Translations under genes and position numbers: made by a program | Assembly (NCBI RefSeq): GCF_017357245.1 | Contig: NZ_CP071612.1 | Coordinates: 2,979,001-3,043,000, forward strand | DNA length: 64,000 nucleotides | Reading direction: 5' to 3' | From: Rhizobium bangladeshense | GTDB taxonomy: Bacteria; Pseudomonadota; Alphaproteobacteria; Rhizobiales; Rhizobiaceae | Shown: positions 63,440 through 64,000 of the stretch, one piece after another | How positions within the stretch are numbered: the first letter of the stretch is position 1 | Layout: each line of letters begins with the position of its first letter | The notes under the pieces: generated by a model | What the model saw: only the letters and a program-made list of their open reading frames with translations | What the model was told of the DNA's origin: nothing | The model's database searches: none

Positions 63440-64000
63440 TCACGCCTGGAAATCGAAACGCGGCGATGCACGCCCGAGAGTGGCGGTCATCGGCGTCACC
63501 GGCCAGTGACGCGCAAGCGCATCCGCGAGCGTCGCAACCAGCCTGCCCGTGTCCCCGCCGGCGCCGGCATGCAGCGCCTCGGCGACGATCAGCACCGAGC
63601 GCGTCGTCTCCCGAACCGCAGAAAGCCCGCTCTGCCTGTTCGTCCAGCGGCGGGCATGCGCTCTGCCTTCGCCATCCGCGAAAATCACCTCGTTTGGCTC
63701 CGGATGTTCGCTTTCACCGCCGAAGGTGAGATAGGTCTCATGTCCCGTTGCGTGCCTCACCTGGAACTCGCCGGCGATATTTTCCGTGTCGAAGACGGCG
63801 ACAGGGATGGCAAAGGCGAGTGAAATCGCGTTGCAGAGATCGATGAGCGGATGAAGGCGCGGCAGGGCGCGCTCCTTGCGGAAACGGCGCAGCAGCGCCT
63901 CGGAGGCCGAGCGATACTGCGTCGGCTTCAGCCCCATGCGGGAAAAGCCGCGCCGCCAGGCCTGGATCTCCGGGAACTCGCCTTCCTGTGCTTCAGCGAG
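63440..64000 (-). CDS. B3/B4 tRNA-binding-domain protein, partial (5' end outside window)
   Basis: At least 186 residues, open through the window edge ('LAEAQEGEFPEIQAWRRGFS' precedes the first internal Met). Seen: 'MGLKPTQYRSASEALLRRFR', 'LHPLIDLCNAISLAFAIPVA' and 'VFDTENIAGEFQVRHATGHE', the B3/B4 domain known from the PheRS beta subunit. Standalone members may edit or bind misacylated tRNA. The start is missing. Confidence 0.82.
   Translation of the reverse strand, partial: LAEAQEGEFPEIQAWRRGFSRMGLKPTQYRSASEALLRRFRKERALPRLHPLIDLCNAISLAFAIPVAVFDTENIAGEFQVRHATGHETYLTFGGESEHPEPNEVIFADGEGRAHARRWTNRQSGLSAVRETTRSVLIVAEALHAGAGGDTGRLVATLADALARHWPVTPMTATLGRASPRFDFQA

Overview
The window reads as chromosomal DNA of a Rhizobium of the R. 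leguminosarum / R. etli group. The evidence is high GC, long ABC-importer operons, a B12-dependent metH, RIME-like intergenic palindromes, EcfG-type stress promoters (GGAAC-N16/17-CGTT), and above all a complete cinR-cinI-cinS quorum-sensing locus (45.3-47.1 kb), which is diagnostic of that group. No phage, conjugation or replication genes and no CRISPR array were seen.

Layout. 0-8 kb: end of a CoA-transferase gene with a TPP enzyme, RidA, a rhodanese-like protein, an aldose-epimerase-like protein, a stress-promoter-driven L,D-transpeptidase, and an ssuACB-type sulfonate importer. 8-9 kb: an orphan ParA ATPase. 9-15.7 kb: a five-gene operon read leftwards (N-formylglutamate amidohydrolase-like protein, amine/amino-acid permease, glutamine-synthetase-like ligase, aldehyde dehydrogenase, iron-type alcohol dehydrogenase), divergent from an rpiR-type regulator. 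This set fits a gamma-glutamylation route for an amino alcohol. 17-21 kb: a PotD/Fe-type ABC importer. 21.5-29 kb: an amino-sugar-type ABC importer with a Gfo/Idh/MocA oxidoreductase, divergent from a BadF-type sugar kinase and a GntR regulator. 29-33 kb: metH with a perfect 20-bp operator-like palindrome. 33-34 kb: an AGE-family sugar epimerase. 34-41 kb: a polyamine-type ABC importer operon ending in a hydantoin-racemase-like protein, a flavin reductase and a UPF0303 protein, under a divergent GntR/FCD regulator.

42-45 kb is small stress-type genes (DUF4174, DUF3606-like, DUF2934) and a frameshifted GIY-YIG gene between copies of a 60-bp repeat. After cinRIS comes a single-domain response regulator and a tRNA-Ile(CAU) gene. 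The last 16 bp of that tRNA recur 846 bp downstream, as expected for an integration scar. 48-56 kb has an accessory look: esterase, DHFR-like protein overlapping an ECF sigma factor, AraC regulator, Dabb protein, an IS481-type transposase remnant, and an HxlR/SDR pair. 56-64 kb is a run of short envelope and conserved-unknown genes (RopB-like porin, small lipoprotein, GNAT, SIMPL, two tandem paralogous secreted proteins, YjbQ, DUF1428, DUF922, Crp/Fnr, two DUF6894, DUF427, B3/B4).

Two themes cut across the window. First, GGAAC-N16/17-CGTT promoters, three of them perfect, stand before scattered stress and envelope genes, suggesting one EcfG regulon. Second, in all three ABC operons that begin with or contain a separate binding-protein gene followed by a permease gap, a large hairpin or palindromic element lies exactly between those two genes.
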